From: Haloglomus halophilum
GTDB lineage: Archaea > Halobacteriota > Halobacteria > Halobacteriales > Haloarculaceae
Assembly (NCBI RefSeq): GCF_024298885.1
Contig: NZ_CP101166.1
Span: 3,595,149 to 3,659,148 of the forward strand
DNA length: 64,000 nucleotides
Direction: 5' to 3'
Shown: one piece after another, positions 17,174-27,012 of the stretch
How positions within the stretch are numbered: position 1 is the stretch's first letter
How the letters are laid out: each line of letters begins with the position of its first letter
The notes under the pieces: model-generated
Database searches by the model: none
Seen by the model: the letters and a program-made list of their open reading frames with translations, nothing else
What the model was told of the DNA's origin: nothing
Made by a program: the position numbers and the translations under genes

Positions 17174-17315
17174 CGTTCATGGGTGGTTGATTTATGTCAG
17201 AAACTGCGCGTCGTGGCGCTATCGGAGCGGCGAGCGACGGTCCGTGGTCGTCCGGATGGACCGCGGGGGCCGCCCTCGAACGGTACGAACGTGACCACCA
17301 GCCTGCCGGACGGGG

Positions 17316-18950
17316 GTGGTGAGCGTGCGCGACGAGCGCGACTCGTCGGACGACCCCGTGGCCGACGGTGGCGCCGACACGAGCGATGCCGGCGTCTCGG
17401 ACAGCGCGACCGGGCGGGAGATGGACCCCCTGGACGAACTGCGGGCGCGCAAGCGCGACGCCGGTGGCGAGGAGCGTGCCTACCGCCAGCACGACCGGGG
17501 GAAGATGACGGCTCGCGAGCGCGTGGCGTACCTCCTCGACGACGGGTCGTTCCGTGAGGTGGACACGCTCGTCGAGCATCGGTCGACCGCCTTCGAACTG
17601 GCCGAGCGTCACACGCCCGGCGACGCCGTGATGACCGGCTTCGGGACCATCGACGGGCGGCAGGTGGCGGTCTACGCCCACGACTTCACGTTCCTCGGCG
17701 GCTCCGTGGGGGAGGTCGTCGGCGAGAAGATCGCGTCGGTGATGGACCGCGCTATCGAGACGGGGATTCCCATCATCGGCCTGAACGACTCGGCCGGGGC
17801 CCGCATCCAGGAGGGTGTCGACTCGCTCGCCGGGTTCGGGAAGATCTTCCGGCGTGCCACGGAAGCGTCGGGACTGGTCCCGCAGATATCGGCCATCCTC
17901 GGTCCCTGCGCGGGCGGGGCGACGTACGCGCCCGCACTGACCGACTTCGTCTACATGGTCGAGGACACCTCCTACGCGTTCATCACCGGCCCGGATATCG
18001 TCCGGACGGTGACGGGCGAGGAGGTCTCGAAGGAGACCCTCGGCGGCCCCCGGACCCACGCCGTCGACTCGGGGTTCGCGCACCAGGCCTGCCCCTCGGA
18101 GGAAGCCGCGCTCGACGAGATACGAGGGCTCCTCTCGTACCTGCCACAGAACAACATGGAGGACCCACCCCGGACCCGGTGTACGGAGGCTCCGGACCGG
18201 AAGTGCGTGGCCGGCGATATCGTGCCGGACGCGCCACAGAAACCCTACGACGCCATCGGCGTCGTCTCCGAGGTGGTCGACCGCGAGTCGTTCCACGAGG
18301 TCCACGACGGGTACGCGGCGAACGTCGTCGTGGGGTTCGCACGGCTCGACGGGCGGCCGGTCGGCATCGTCGCCAACCAGCCCAGCATCGCGGCCGGGAC
18401 GCTCGACATCGAGGCCTCGCAGAAGGCCGCCCGGTTCGTCCGGTTCTGCGACGCGTTCAACCTCCCCATCTGTACGTTCGTCGACGTGCCGGGGTTCCTG
18501 CCGGGGACGGACCAGGAGCACCGGGGTATCATCCGGCACGGCGCGAAGCTCATCTACGCGTACGCCGAGGCGACCGTTCCGTTGCTGACCGTCATCACGC
18601 GCAAGGCCTACGGCGGCGCCTACATCGTGATGGGGTCGTCGGAACTCGGGGCGGATGCGACCTACGCGTGGCCGGGCGCGGAACTCGCCGTGCTCGGGCC
18701 CAGGGGCGCCGTCGACATCCTCTACCGGGACGAGCTGGCCGACGCCGAGAACCCGGACACCCTGCGGGCCGAGCTGGAGGACCGGTTCCGCGAGGAGTTC
18801 GCCAACCCGTACGGGCCGGCGAAGCACGGCCACATCGACGACATCATCGAGCCGAGCGAGACGCGTCAGCGGCTCGTGGCGGACCTGCGGCTCTTCGAGC
18901 GCAAGCGCGCCGACTCGCCACCGAAGGACCACGGCAACATCCCGCTATGA
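17316..18950 (+). CDS. pccB: Acyl-CoA carboxylase carboxyltransferase subunit (PccB/MmdA type)
   Basis: 544 aa. Transfers the carboxyl group from biotin to propionyl- or acetyl-CoA. The two crotonase-fold halves are clear: [20 protein letters not shown] and SAGARIQEG in the N-domain, then [15 protein letters not shown], and [14 protein letters not shown] plus [12 protein letters not shown] in the C-domain. An acidic N-terminal tail of about 40 residues precedes the core. GTG 17316 or GTG 17319 is preceded by GGGGG. The last base pairs overlap the next gene as ATGA. No biotin carboxylase/biotin carrier gene is next to it, so it must be elsewhere in the genome. Confidence 0.93.
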   Translation: MVSVRDERDSSDDPVADGGADTSDAGVSDSATGREMDPLDELRARKRDAGGEERAYRQHDRGKMTARERVAYLLDDGSFREVDTLVEHRSTAFELAERHTPGDAVMTGFGTIDGRQVAVYAHDFTFLGGSVGEVVGEKIASVMDRAIETGIPIIGLNDSAGARIQEGVDSLAGFGKIFRRATEASGLVPQISAILGPCAGGATYAPALTDFVYMVEDTSYAFITGPDIVRTVTGEEVSKETLGGPRTHAVDSGFAHQACPSEEAALDEIRGLLSYLPQNNMEDPPRTRCTEAPDRKCVAGDIVPDAPQKPYDAIGVVSEVVDRESFHEVHDGYAANVVVGFARLDGRPVGIVANQPSIAAGTLDIEASQKAARFVRFCDAFNLPICTFVDVPGFLPGTDQEHRGIIRHGAKLIYAYAEATVPLLTVITRKAYGGAYIVMGSSELGADATYAWPGAELAVLGPRGAVDILYRDELADAENPDTLRAELEDRFREEFANPYGPAKHGHIDDIIEPSETRQRLVADLRLFERKRADSPPKDHGNIPL

Positions 18951-19321
18951 CACCTCCGCGACACGAGGAGACGAGCGACGGGGCGACCGACGGTGATTCC
19001 CACACGTTTACGCCCCCCGCGGACGCGGACCCGAACATGGCCACAGAGTCGACGAACGGCGACGAGAGCCGGAGCCTCCCGGTTCCGGGCGGGAAGCTAC
19101 TGCTCCCCGATACCGCCAGCGAGGAGGAGGCCGCGGCGCTCGTCGCCGCCGTCGCCAGCCACCTCCGCGACCAGCAAGCGGCCGCCGAGGCCGACGACGA
19201 ACCCGAGACCGTCGAGCCGTGGGCCTACGCCGCACGGGTCGGGGCCCGCCAGCGTGTCGACCTCCCGTCCCGTATCGAACGGGGACAGGAGTGGAAGATG
19301 GCCACGCGCGCGCGTCGATAA
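18947..19321 (+). CDS. Small acyl-CoA carboxylase operon protein (PccX-like)
   Basis: 124 aa, starting within the pccB stop (ATGA overlap). A second ATG at 19037 would give a shorter 94-aa product starting [19 protein letters not shown]. The segment [19 protein letters not shown] followed by [13 protein letters not shown] resembles the small third subunit PccX described for the haloarchaeal propionyl-CoA carboxylase. The end is basic (KMATRARR). Its expected role is structural, supporting carboxylase assembly. The assignment rests on position plus a short motif. Confidence 0.75.
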   Translation: MTPPRHEETSDGATDGDSHTFTPPADADPNMATESTNGDESRSLPVPGGKLLLPDTASEEEAAALVAAVASHLRDQQAAAEADDEPETVEPWAYAARVGARQRVDLPSRIERGQEWKMATRARR

Positions 19322-19465
19322 CCCATCAACCTCTGACCCTGAATCATAGCTGGATAAATCCGGGAGAAATCCGATATCTACGACAGTTATTCCGCTGTAC
19401 TGCTGATAATACCTTCTCTATGGGTAAAACCGGCCTTCTTAGGCCCACCAAAACATCGTCAAGGT

Positions 19466-19481
19466 TTTAGGAACCCCTAAA
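19466..19481 (+). promoter_or_regulatory. DtxR/SirR-like iron box over the promoter of the iron operon
   Basis: TTTAGG-AACC-CCTAAA is a perfect inverted repeat. Its left arm contains TTTTAG, which sits 27 nt before ATG 19495 and is the best TATA box, so a bound repressor would exclude TBP/TFB. The pattern resembles the TTAGG-N4-CCTAA sites of metal-dependent DtxR/SirR/Idr regulators of haloarchaea. Confidence 0.7.
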
Positions 19482-19494
19482 CAACCCGCTGGCA

Positions 19495-20715
19495 ATGAGT
19501 TCCACTGCGACCCCGGCCGGCCCCGACACGTGTGTCGTGGTTCCGACCATCCGCGAGCACGAGTGCGTGCGCGACTACGTCGCCAACGCCCGCGAGTACG
19601 GGCACGACGACCGGCTCTTCTTCGTCCTCGTCACCGAGGACTTCTGCGACGCCGACGCGATGCGCGAGATGCTGGACGACCTCGACGTGCCCGGCGCGGT
19701 CTTCGACGAGTCCGACCGGCACGACTGGTACGCCGAGCACGGTGTCTCCGATTACGGCCACGTCGTGCCGGCAGCGAGCCACGCACAGACCTCCTTCGGC
19801 CTGCTGTACATGTGGGCCCACGACTTCGAGTACGGCTTCTTCATCGACGACGACACGCTCCCCCACGAGACGGACTTCTTCGGGGGCCACTACGACAACC
19901 TCTCGTACGAGGGCTCCATCACGGAGGTCCGGTCGGCCGACGACGACCAGCGCTGGGTCAACGTCCTCTACCAGAACTTCGACGAGCACGGCCTCTACCC
20001 GCGCGGCTACCCGTACGCGGCGATGGGCGGCGGCCACGAGACCGAGGAGGTCGAACTCGCCCGGGGCGACGTGGTCGCCTCGCAGGGGCTCTGGACGAAC
20101 GTCCCGGACCTCGACGCGGTCCGCATCCTGATGGACGGCGACCTCCAGGGACAGGCGCAGACCCTGACCAGCCGCGAGGACTTCGGCGAGGACTTCGTCT
20201 GTGCGCCCGGCCACTACACCACCGTCTGCTCGATGAACCTCGCCTTCCGCCGCGAGGTGATTCCGGCCTTCTACCAGCTCCCGATGGACGACAACGAGTG
20301 GGACGTGGGGCGGTTCGACGACATCTGGTCGGGCGTCTTCCTCAAGCGCGCGGCCGACATCCTCGGCAAGCGCGTTCTCACGGGTACGCCGCTCTGTGAG
20401 CACAACAAGGCCCCTCGGTCGACGTTCGACGACCTCAACAACGAGGTGCCGGCGCTGGAGCTGAACGAGCACGTCTGGCGCGTGGTCGATGATGCCGGTA
20501 CCGACGCGAACACCTTCCGTGGCGCGTTCGCTGCGATGGCCGACGCGCTCGCCGAGGGCGAGTTCGAGGAGTGGAACAACGGCGACTTCCTCGTCTTCGT
20601 CGGCGAGCATATGCAGGACTGGCTCGACTGTCTGGATTCGCTGGACGCCGGCCAGCCCGTCCCGGCCGGGCCGGGTCGCACCGTCGCGGAGACCGGGGGT
20701 GAGGCCGATGACTGA
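19495..20715 (+). CDS. RGP/GT75-like protein (often labelled alpha-1,4-glucan-protein synthase)
   Basis: 406 aa, soluble. Starts with CVVVPTIREHECVRDYV, a Rossmann-like nucleotide-sugar strand, and has FFIDDDTLP (the DDD metal/nucleotide motif), HGLYPRGYPYAAMGGG and EWDVGRFDDIWSGVFLKRA, all typical of reversibly glycosylated polypeptides. Plant relatives are UDP-arabinopyranose mutases or autoglycosylating proteins. The archaeal reaction is unknown. The gene heads the iron-transport operon under the iron box and overlaps the lipoprotein gene by 8 nt, so it is probably translationally coupled to it. Confidence 0.85.
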   Translation: MSSTATPAGPDTCVVVPTIREHECVRDYVANAREYGHDDRLFFVLVTEDFCDADAMREMLDDLDVPGAVFDESDRHDWYAEHGVSDYGHVVPAASHAQTSFGLLYMWAHDFEYGFFIDDDTLPHETDFFGGHYDNLSYEGSITEVRSADDDQRWVNVLYQNFDEHGLYPRGYPYAAMGGGHETEEVELARGDVVASQGLWTNVPDLDAVRILMDGDLQGQAQTLTSREDFGEDFVCAPGHYTTVCSMNLAFRREVIPAFYQLPMDDNEWDVGRFDDIWSGVFLKRAADILGKRVLTGTPLCEHNKAPRSTFDDLNNEVPALELNEHVWRVVDDAGTDANTFRGAFAAMADALAEGEFEEWNNGDFLVFVGEHMQDWLDCLDSLDAGQPVPAGPGRTVAETGGEADD

Positions 20716-21883
20716 GGACTCCGAACACACGAGCCGGACCCGTCGCCGGTTCCTCGCCGCGGCCGGCGCCGTCGGCGCAACGGGGCTCGCGGGCTGTAAC
20801 GGCATCCTCGGCGACGGCGGTGACGGCGGCGATGGCGGTAGCGGCAACGGCGGGAACACCCTCGAGGACTTCCGCGGTTCGGGTGCCAACGTCGGCGGCC
20901 GTGGGGAGATTCGCGGAACCCGGATGGACGACCTTCCGGACCTGTCGGGCCAGCTCAACATCTACCTCGGCGGCGGCGAGGGCGGTCTCTACACCGATCT
21001 CCTGAGCCTGCTGGGCCAGCGCTACCCCGAGTTCGAGCCCAACTTCCGGCTGGAGCCCAGCTCCCAGCTCGTCAGCAAGATCGACGAGGAGCAGTCCGCC
21101 GGCGGCGGCAGCTTCGCGGACGTGTTCTGGGCGGTCGACGCCGGTTCGCTCGCCGCCGTCGCCTCGCAGGGGTACACCCGCGCGCTCCCGGACGACCTCG
21201 TGGAGCCGGTCCTCGAGGAGTACCATCCCGACAACCAGTGGGTCGGGGTCGCCGGCCGGGCCCGTGCGGTCCCGTACAACACGAACCAGCTCTCCGAGAG
21301 CGACATCCCCGACAAGGTCAGCGACTTCCCCGACACGGAGGCGCTTCAGGGGGCGATGGGCTGGGCGCCGACGTACGGCTCCTTCCAGGCGTTCATCACG
21401 GCGATGCGGCTCATCCGGGGCGACCAGGCCACGAGGCAGTGGATAACCCGGATGCAGGAGGCCGGCGTCCAGCAGTACCCCAACGAGTTCGTCGTCTCCA
21501 ACGCGGCCGCCGACGGCGAACTCGCCGCGGGCTTTGCCAACCACTACTACGCGCTCCGGGTCAAGGCCGCCCGCTCGAACGCCCCTCTCGACCTGGCGTT
21601 CACGAGCGGCGACGCCGGCGCGCTCATCAACGTCTCCGGCGCCGAGATCCTGACGGGGACGAACAAGGTCGACCTCGCGGAGAACTTCATCGCCCACCTC
21701 CTCACGGTGGAGGCCCAGGAGTTCTTCGCGACGCGGACCTTCGCCTACCCGATGATCGAGGGAGTGCCGCCGGTCGGGGGTCTTCCGCGGGTCAGCGAGC
21801 TGAACCCGCCGGATATCGACCTGCAGAAGCTCGACGACATCGAGGGGACCATAGACCTGCTCCGCGATACCGGGGCGCTGTAA
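20708..21883 (+). CDS. Ferric-iron-type ABC transporter substrate-binding lipoprotein
   Basis: 391 aa. The N-terminus has a Tat-like RTRRRFL followed by a lipobox LAGC with Cys at residue 30, then a Gly/Asp-rich linker that spaces the domain from the membrane. The body has the extracellular solute-binding fold of the Fe3+ (FbpA/AfuA) group: LNIYLGGGEGGLYTDLLSLL, FADVFWAVDAGSL and GRARAVPYNTNQLSES. Start ATG 20708 overlaps the end of the RGP gene. The iron assignment comes from family resemblance, the permease/ATPase partners and the upstream iron box. Confidence 0.88.
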   Translation: MTEDSEHTSRTRRRFLAAAGAVGATGLAGCNGILGDGGDGGDGGSGNGGNTLEDFRGSGANVGGRGEIRGTRMDDLPDLSGQLNIYLGGGEGGLYTDLLSLLGQRYPEFEPNFRLEPSSQLVSKIDEEQSAGGGSFADVFWAVDAGSLAAVASQGYTRALPDDLVEPVLEEYHPDNQWVGVAGRARAVPYNTNQLSESDIPDKVSDFPDTEALQGAMGWAPTYGSFQAFITAMRLIRGDQATRQWITRMQEAGVQQYPNEFVVSNAAADGELAAGFANHYYALRVKAARSNAPLDLAFTSGDAGALINVSGAEILTGTNKVDLAENFIAHLLTVEAQEFFATRTFAYPMIEGVPPVGGLPRVSELNPPDIDLQKLDDIEGTIDLLRDTGAL

Positions 21884-21889
21884 CGGTCG

Positions 21890-23503
21890 ATGTCCACCCG
21901 CGAGGAGCTGGCCGCGCTCCGGGAGCGACTCCGGCGCGAGGCCGACGGCGACGGGCTCGGCCTGACACTGCTGAGTGCGGCCATCGCCGCCGTCCTTCTC
22001 TCGCCGGTCGCGTGGCTGTTCCTCCGGGTGACCGACATCCCGACGGCCGAGGCGCTCTCGCTGCTGACCGCGCCCTCGACGACGCGGGTCCTCACGAACA
22101 GCGTCGCCCTCGTGGCGACGGTCACGACTGCCACCATACTGCTGGGGGTCCCGCTGGCCCTGCTCACCGCCCGGACGGACCTCCCGTTCCGGCGCTTCTT
22201 CACGGTCGTCCTCGCGCTGCCGCTGGTGGTCCCCTCCTACATCGGCGCGTTCGCCTTCGTCTCGGCGTTCGGACCCCGCGGCGTGCTGGCCGACGCGCTC
22301 GCACCGCTGGGCGTGGAGCGGTTGCCGGAGATCTACGGTCTCCCGGGTGCGACGCTGGTCCTGACGCTGTACGTCTACCCGTACGTCTTCCTCACGACGC
22401 GCGCGGCGCTGTTCTCGCTCGATGCCTCGCTGGTCGAGGCCGCGCGAACGCTCGGGAAGGGCCGGGTCGGGGCCTTCCGCGAGGTGACGCTCCCACGCAT
22501 CGTCCCCGGTATCGCCGCGGGCGCGCTGCTGGTGGCGCTGTATACGCTGTCGGATTTCGGGACGCCGACCATCATGCAGGTCGACGTGTTCACCTCCTAC
22601 ATCTACGTCGCGTACAACGGGTTCGCGGCCGACCAGGCGGCGCTGCTCTCGATGCAGTTGCTCGGCGTCACCACCGTCATCCTCGCGCTGGAATCGCGGA
22701 TCGGGCAGGACGACGCCAGCGCCTACGCCTCGGGTGGCGGTGGCTCGGCGACCCGCATCCAGCTGGGGGCGTGGCGGTGGGTCGCGGCGCTGTGCTGTCT
22801 CGTCGTCGCCGGCCTCGCGCTCGTGCTCCCGGTCGGCATCCTCCTCATGTGGCTGTTCCGGGGCGGGCTGGGGTACAGCGGGGGTGGGTTCGAGTTCGAA
22901 CTCCTCTTCGCGCTCAACTCCATCGGTGTCTCGGCGGCGGCCGCGCTCGTCTCGGTCCTGCTCGCCGTCCCCGTCGGGTACGTGGCGGTGCGCCGGGCCT
23001 CGATTCCGGCACGGCTGGCCGAGCGTGCCACCTACGTCGGCTACGCGATGCCCGGCGTCGTACTGGGGCTGGCGCTGGTCTACTTCGGCGTCCGGTTCGT
23101 CCCGACGCTGTACCAGACCCTGCCGTTGCTGGTGTTCGCCTACGTCGTCCGGTTCCTCCCGCAGGCCGTCGGTACGACCACCTCGTCGGTGCTGCAGGTC
23201 GATACCCACCTGCTGGAGGCCGCGCGCGCGCTGGGCCAGTCGCCCGGTGGAGCCTTCCGACGGGTGACGCTCCCGCTCATCTGGCCCGGCGTGCTCGCCG
23301 GGGCCGCGCTGGTCTTCCTCACGACGATGAAGGAACTCCCCGCGACGCTCCTGCTTCGTCCGACAGGTTTTGAAACGCTCGTGAGCTACATCTGGCGAGT
23401 ACAGGGTGCGGCCTACTACGGGCAGGCTGCGATTCCGGCACTGACGCTGATCGTGGTCTCGGCCTGTTCGATGGCCGTCATCCTGGCACAGGAGCGACGC
23501 TGA
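21890..23503 (+). CDS. Iron-type ABC transporter permease, fused double domain
   Basis: 537 aa with about twelve hydrophobic segments, two homologous permease halves in one chain as in FbpB/AfuB. Each half has an EAA loop that docks the ATPase: EAARTLGKGRVGAFREVTLP (about 183-202) and EAARALGQSPGGAFRRVTLP (about 442-461). It starts 6 bp after the lipoprotein stop and ends 1 bp before the ATPase start. Confidence 0.92.
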   Translation: MSTREELAALRERLRREADGDGLGLTLLSAAIAAVLLSPVAWLFLRVTDIPTAEALSLLTAPSTTRVLTNSVALVATVTTATILLGVPLALLTARTDLPFRRFFTVVLALPLVVPSYIGAFAFVSAFGPRGVLADALAPLGVERLPEIYGLPGATLVLTLYVYPYVFLTTRAALFSLDASLVEAARTLGKGRVGAFREVTLPRIVPGIAAGALLVALYTLSDFGTPTIMQVDVFTSYIYVAYNGFAADQAALLSMQLLGVTTVILALESRIGQDDASAYASGGGGSATRIQLGAWRWVAALCCLVVAGLALVLPVGILLMWLFRGGLGYSGGGFEFELLFALNSIGVSAAAALVSVLLAVPVGYVAVRRASIPARLAERATYVGYAMPGVVLGLALVYFGVRFVPTLYQTLPLLVFAYVVRFLPQAVGTTTSSVLQVDTHLLEAARALGQSPGGAFRRVTLPLIWPGVLAGAALVFLTTMKELPATLLLRPTGFETLVSYIWRVQGAAYYGQAAIPALTLIVVSACSMAVILAQERR

Positions 23504-23504
23504 T

Positions 23505-24746
23505 ATGGCACGACAGGACAGGACGACGGCGGAGGCCAGGGCGACGGACCACGACGGCGTCGAGGAGCGACTGGACCGCACGCGGGCGGACCCTACGCTC
23601 GACGACGGTGATGTCGGCTGGGCCGTCGAGGAGGAGGCGGGCGCGGAGGGGACCGTGCTCGAACTCGACGGCGTCACGAAGCGGTTCGGCGACACCGTGG
23701 CCGTCGACGATGTCTCGATGACCGTCTCCGACGGCGAACTGCTCACGCTGCTCGGGCCGTCTGGCTGTGGGAAGACGACGACGCTCCGCCTCCTCGCGGG
23801 CCTGGAACGTCCCGACGAGGGCGTCATCCGACTGAACGGCGAGCCAGTCGCCGTGGGCGCCGAGGGCGGCGCCGCCGCGACCGAGACCGGCGATGTCGAC
23901 GACGGCCGCTTCCTCCCGCCCGAGGAGCGCGACGTGGGACTCGTCTTCCAGGACTTCGCGCTGTTCCCACACCTCAGCGTCGCCGAGAACGTCGCCTTCG
24001 GCCTAGAGGGCGAGGCCGGGGCGAACGCCGAGCGCGTCAATGACCTGCTCGACCTCGTCGACCTCCCGGGGTACGAGGACCGGCGACCCGACGAACTGTC
24101 CGGTGGCGAGCGCCAGCGTGTCGCGCTCGCGCGGTCACTCGCGCCCGAACCGGCCGTCCTCCTGCTCGACGAGCCGTTCTCGAACCTCGACGTCCGGCTC
24201 CGGGTCGCGATGCGCGAGGAGGTCCGCGACATCCTCAAACGAGCCGGGGTGACGGCCGTCTCCGTCACCCACGACCAGGAGGAGGCGCTCTCCATCTCCG
24301 ACCGCGTGGCCGTCATGAACGGCGGCCACGTCGCGCAGATCGGCAGTCCCGAGGGGCTGTTCCAGCACCCCGAGTCCCGCTTCGTCGCGAGTTTCCTGGG
24401 GCAGGCCTCCTTCCTCGACGCCGAGGTCCAGCCGGACTGTATCGAGACGGGCCTGGGCTGTGTCGACGACGACGACCTGGCCGGCCCCATCGACGCCTAC
24501 GACGGCACCCACATCCAGATACTCGTCCGCCCGGACGACCTCCGGGCAACGCCCGCGACTGAGGATGGCGCCGACGGCCGCATCGTCCGCCGCCAGTACA
24601 ACGGCCCGACGTTCGTCTACCGCGTCGAGCTCGACAGCGGCGACACCGTCCACTGCATGCACAACCACGTCGAGGAGTTCGCCGTCGGACAGTCGGTGAC
24701 CGTGGAGCTGACCGCCGACCACGAACTCGCCTGGTATCCGCCCTGA
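23505..24746 (+). CDS. ABC transporter ATP-binding protein (FbpC type)
   Basis: 413 aa. Walker A GPSGCGKTT (about 85-93), Q-loop VFQDFALFPH, signature LSGGERQR (about 198) and Walker B LLLDEP are intact; a C-terminal TOBE-like domain (HIQILVRPDDLRATP) follows. An N-terminal extension of about 50 acidic residues and a roughly 20-residue insert before the Q-loop (GAEGGAAATETGDVDDGRF) are unusual and probably surface loops. It powers import through the preceding permease. Confidence 0.93.
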   Translation: MARQDRTTAEARATDHDGVEERLDRTRADPTLDDGDVGWAVEEEAGAEGTVLELDGVTKRFGDTVAVDDVSMTVSDGELLTLLGPSGCGKTTTLRLLAGLERPDEGVIRLNGEPVAVGAEGGAAATETGDVDDGRFLPPEERDVGLVFQDFALFPHLSVAENVAFGLEGEAGANAERVNDLLDLVDLPGYEDRRPDELSGGERQRVALARSLAPEPAVLLLDEPFSNLDVRLRVAMREEVRDILKRAGVTAVSVTHDQEEALSISDRVAVMNGGHVAQIGSPEGLFQHPESRFVASFLGQASFLDAEVQPDCIETGLGCVDDDDLAGPIDAYDGTHIQILVRPDDLRATPATEDGADGRIVRRQYNGPTFVYRVELDSGDTVHCMHNHVEEFAVGQSVTVELTADHELAWYPP

Positions 24747-24753
24747 TTCGACC

Positions 24754-27012
24754 GTGACCGCCCCGTCCCTCCGTGTTCCGCTCGTCGACCGGCTCCCGGA
24801 CGACGACCGCACCCGCCATCGACTCGCCGCCGCGGCCCTCGCGCTGGTCGCCGGCGCCGTCGTCCTGCTGGTCTCGTACCGGGTGTTCCCGTACCTCTCG
24901 ACCAACCACGACGAGGGCGTCTACCTCCAGCAGGCGGCGATGCTGCTGGAGGGGCAACTGGTCATCCGGCCGCCCGTGGACGTGACCTTCCGCCCGTGGT
25001 TCTTCGTGAAGTCGGGGGCCGAACTCTACCCGAAGTACACGCCCGTCACGGCCGCCGTCTTCGCTGTCGGGATGGCGCTCGGCGACCCGCGGCTCTCGCT
25101 CGCGGCCGTCGCCGCCGCGCTCGTCGCGCTGACGTACGCCGTCGGCGCCGAGGCGTTCGACCGGCGGACGGGACTGCTCGGCGCCGGACTCGTCGCCCTC
25201 TCGCCGTTCTACCTCGTCCAGGCCGCCACCTTCCTCCCGTACGCGCCGACGCTGGCCTTCGAACTCCTGTTCGCGTGGGCGTACCTGCGCGGGGCGCGAA
25301 CGGGGTCGCGTCCGCTCGCGGCCGTGGCCGGCCTCGCCATCGGCGTCGCCTTCTTCGCGCGGCCCTACACGGCGGTCCTGTTCGCGACACCGTTCGTCGT
25401 CCACGCGCTGTGGACGCTCGGCCGGGCCGCGATGGCGGGTGAAGGTACCGGGCGGGGACTCCTCCCCGTGACGCTCCAGCAGGGGCTCGTCGCCGTCGGC
25501 GGCCTCGTCGGCGTCGGCGCGACGCTCGCGTACAACGCCCGGATGACGGGTGACCCGTTCACCTTCCCGTACCAGGTGTTCGCCCCCCGTGACGGCCTCG
25601 GGTTCGGGACCCGGCGCATCCTCGGCTACGAGCGCGACTACACGCTCGCACTGGCACTGGAGGCGAACGCACGCGTCGTCCGTGCGCTCCTGACGCGCTG
25701 GGTCGTCGCCGGTCCGCTGGGGACGGGACTCGCCGCCGTCGGACTCGGGGCCACCGCGCTCCAGGTCCGGCGGGCGCTCGCCCGACGGGGGCGCGGACTG
25801 GTCGGTGCCGCCGTCCGTCGGGATGGCGGGGTCACCGGTATGGACGGTGAGGGCACCGACCCGGACCGGACCGACCGCCTCGCCCCCCGGCTCGTCCTCG
25901 CCGGGCTCTTCGCGAGTGTCGTCCTCGGGAACGTCTACTTCTGGGGGAACCTGAACGTCCTCGGTGCGGTCGACGTCGCGGGTGACGGTCTCATCTCGTT
26001 CTACGGGCCGTACTACCACTTCGACCTCGTCGTCCCGACGGCGCTGTTCGCGGCGGTCGCCCTCCGGCTGCTGGCGGGCCGCTGGCGGTCGCTCGTCGCG
26101 TCACGGCTCGACGGTGACGCCGCCCGCCGGGTGGCCGCAGCCGGGCTCCTCGTGGGCGCGCTCGTCGTCGGGGGGACGGGCGTCGCCGTCGCGGCCGACC
26201 CGCTGGCCGAGAACGACGCCAACTCCGACCAGCTCGCCGCGGCCTACGAGCCGTTCGAGCCGCGCCCGCCCGCCGGAGTGGTGTTCCTCCCGACGCCGTA
26301 CGGGGACTGGCTCAACCACCCGTTCCAGGCCCTCCGTAACGACCCCTCATTCGACGGCCGGACGGTGTACGCCATGCGCGAGAACCAGTTCGCCGTCGTG
26401 GACGCCTACCCGAACCGGGCACTGTACCGCTACGGGTTCCAGGGTGACTGGGCGCCGTTCCTCGGCGAGCCGGTCGAGCCACGCCTCTACCGCATCCGCC
26501 ACGTGCGCGGCGAGCGTGTCACAGTCCGCACGGCTCTCGGCGTGCCCGAGGGCGTCGACACGATGACCGTCCGGCTCGCCGGCGGCGGCGAGAGCACCTA
26601 CTACTCGGTCGTCGGGCCGCCGGAGGAGTTGAACGCACGCATCGTCGTGGGCGATGGCCGGGCGCGGCTGCTGGGCTCCGACGTGGTCCCGGTCGATTCG
26701 AACGACACGTCGGTCCCGGTCCACGCCCGCGACGAGGTGCTGCTGGAGGCCAACGCCGAGTACGCACCCGGGAACGCGTTCACCTACCGGCTGGAGACGC
26801 CCGTGGCCCTCGAGGAGGGGGAGTGGCGCGTCCTGACCCCACATCCGGAGGTCTGTCGCGGCGCCGACCTCTGCGACGGGGAGGCGGCCTATGTTCCGGA
26901 GACGGCCCTCCCCGGGGTGACCGTCGAGACGCGGCTCTCGGCGGACGCCGGCGTGGCCACGAACGCGACAGCAAGCGACCGGACGGCGGCGGCGGAGGTG
27001 GGAACGCGATGA
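24754..27012 (+). CDS. GT39/ArnT-like polytopic membrane protein
   Basis: 752 aa from GTG 24754. The first extracytoplasmic loop has NHDEGVYLQQAAMLL, the acidic catalytic loop position of the PMT/ArnT (GT-C, family 39) glycosyltransferases. About ten membrane helices follow, then a long extracellular C-terminal domain from about residue 490. GT-C enzymes transfer sugar from a lipid-phosphate donor outside the membrane. The donor and acceptor are unknown. Only 7 bp separate it from the ATPase gene, so it belongs to the iron-box operon. Confidence 0.75.
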   Translation: MTAPSLRVPLVDRLPDDDRTRHRLAAAALALVAGAVVLLVSYRVFPYLSTNHDEGVYLQQAAMLLEGQLVIRPPVDVTFRPWFFVKSGAELYPKYTPVTAAVFAVGMALGDPRLSLAAVAAALVALTYAVGAEAFDRRTGLLGAGLVALSPFYLVQAATFLPYAPTLAFELLFAWAYLRGARTGSRPLAAVAGLAIGVAFFARPYTAVLFATPFVVHALWTLGRAAMAGEGTGRGLLPVTLQQGLVAVGGLVGVGATLAYNARMTGDPFTFPYQVFAPRDGLGFGTRRILGYERDYTLALALEANARVVRALLTRWVVAGPLGTGLAAVGLGATALQVRRALARRGRGLVGAAVRRDGGVTGMDGEGTDPDRTDRLAPRLVLAGLFASVVLGNVYFWGNLNVLGAVDVAGDGLISFYGPYYHFDLVVPTALFAAVALRLLAGRWRSLVASRLDGDAARRVAAAGLLVGALVVGGTGVAVAADPLAENDANSDQLAAAYEPFEPRPPAGVVFLPTPYGDWLNHPFQALRNDPSFDGRTVYAMRENQFAVVDAYPNRALYRYGFQGDWAPFLGEPVEPRLYRIRHVRGERVTVRTALGVPEGVDTMTVRLAGGGESTYYSVVGPPEELNARIVVGDGRARLLGSDVVPVDSNDTSVPVHARDEVLLEANAEYAPGNAFTYRLETPVALEEGEWRVLTPHPEVCRGADLCDGEAAYVPETALPGVTVETRLSADAGVATNATASDRTAAAEVGTR

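Noticed and set aside
20435-24490. A minus-strand open frame of about 1,350 codons
   Set aside because: It is antisense to the RGP and ABC genes, and its translation is low-complexity Arg/Ser/Pro-rich; high GC removes stop codons from shadow frames.
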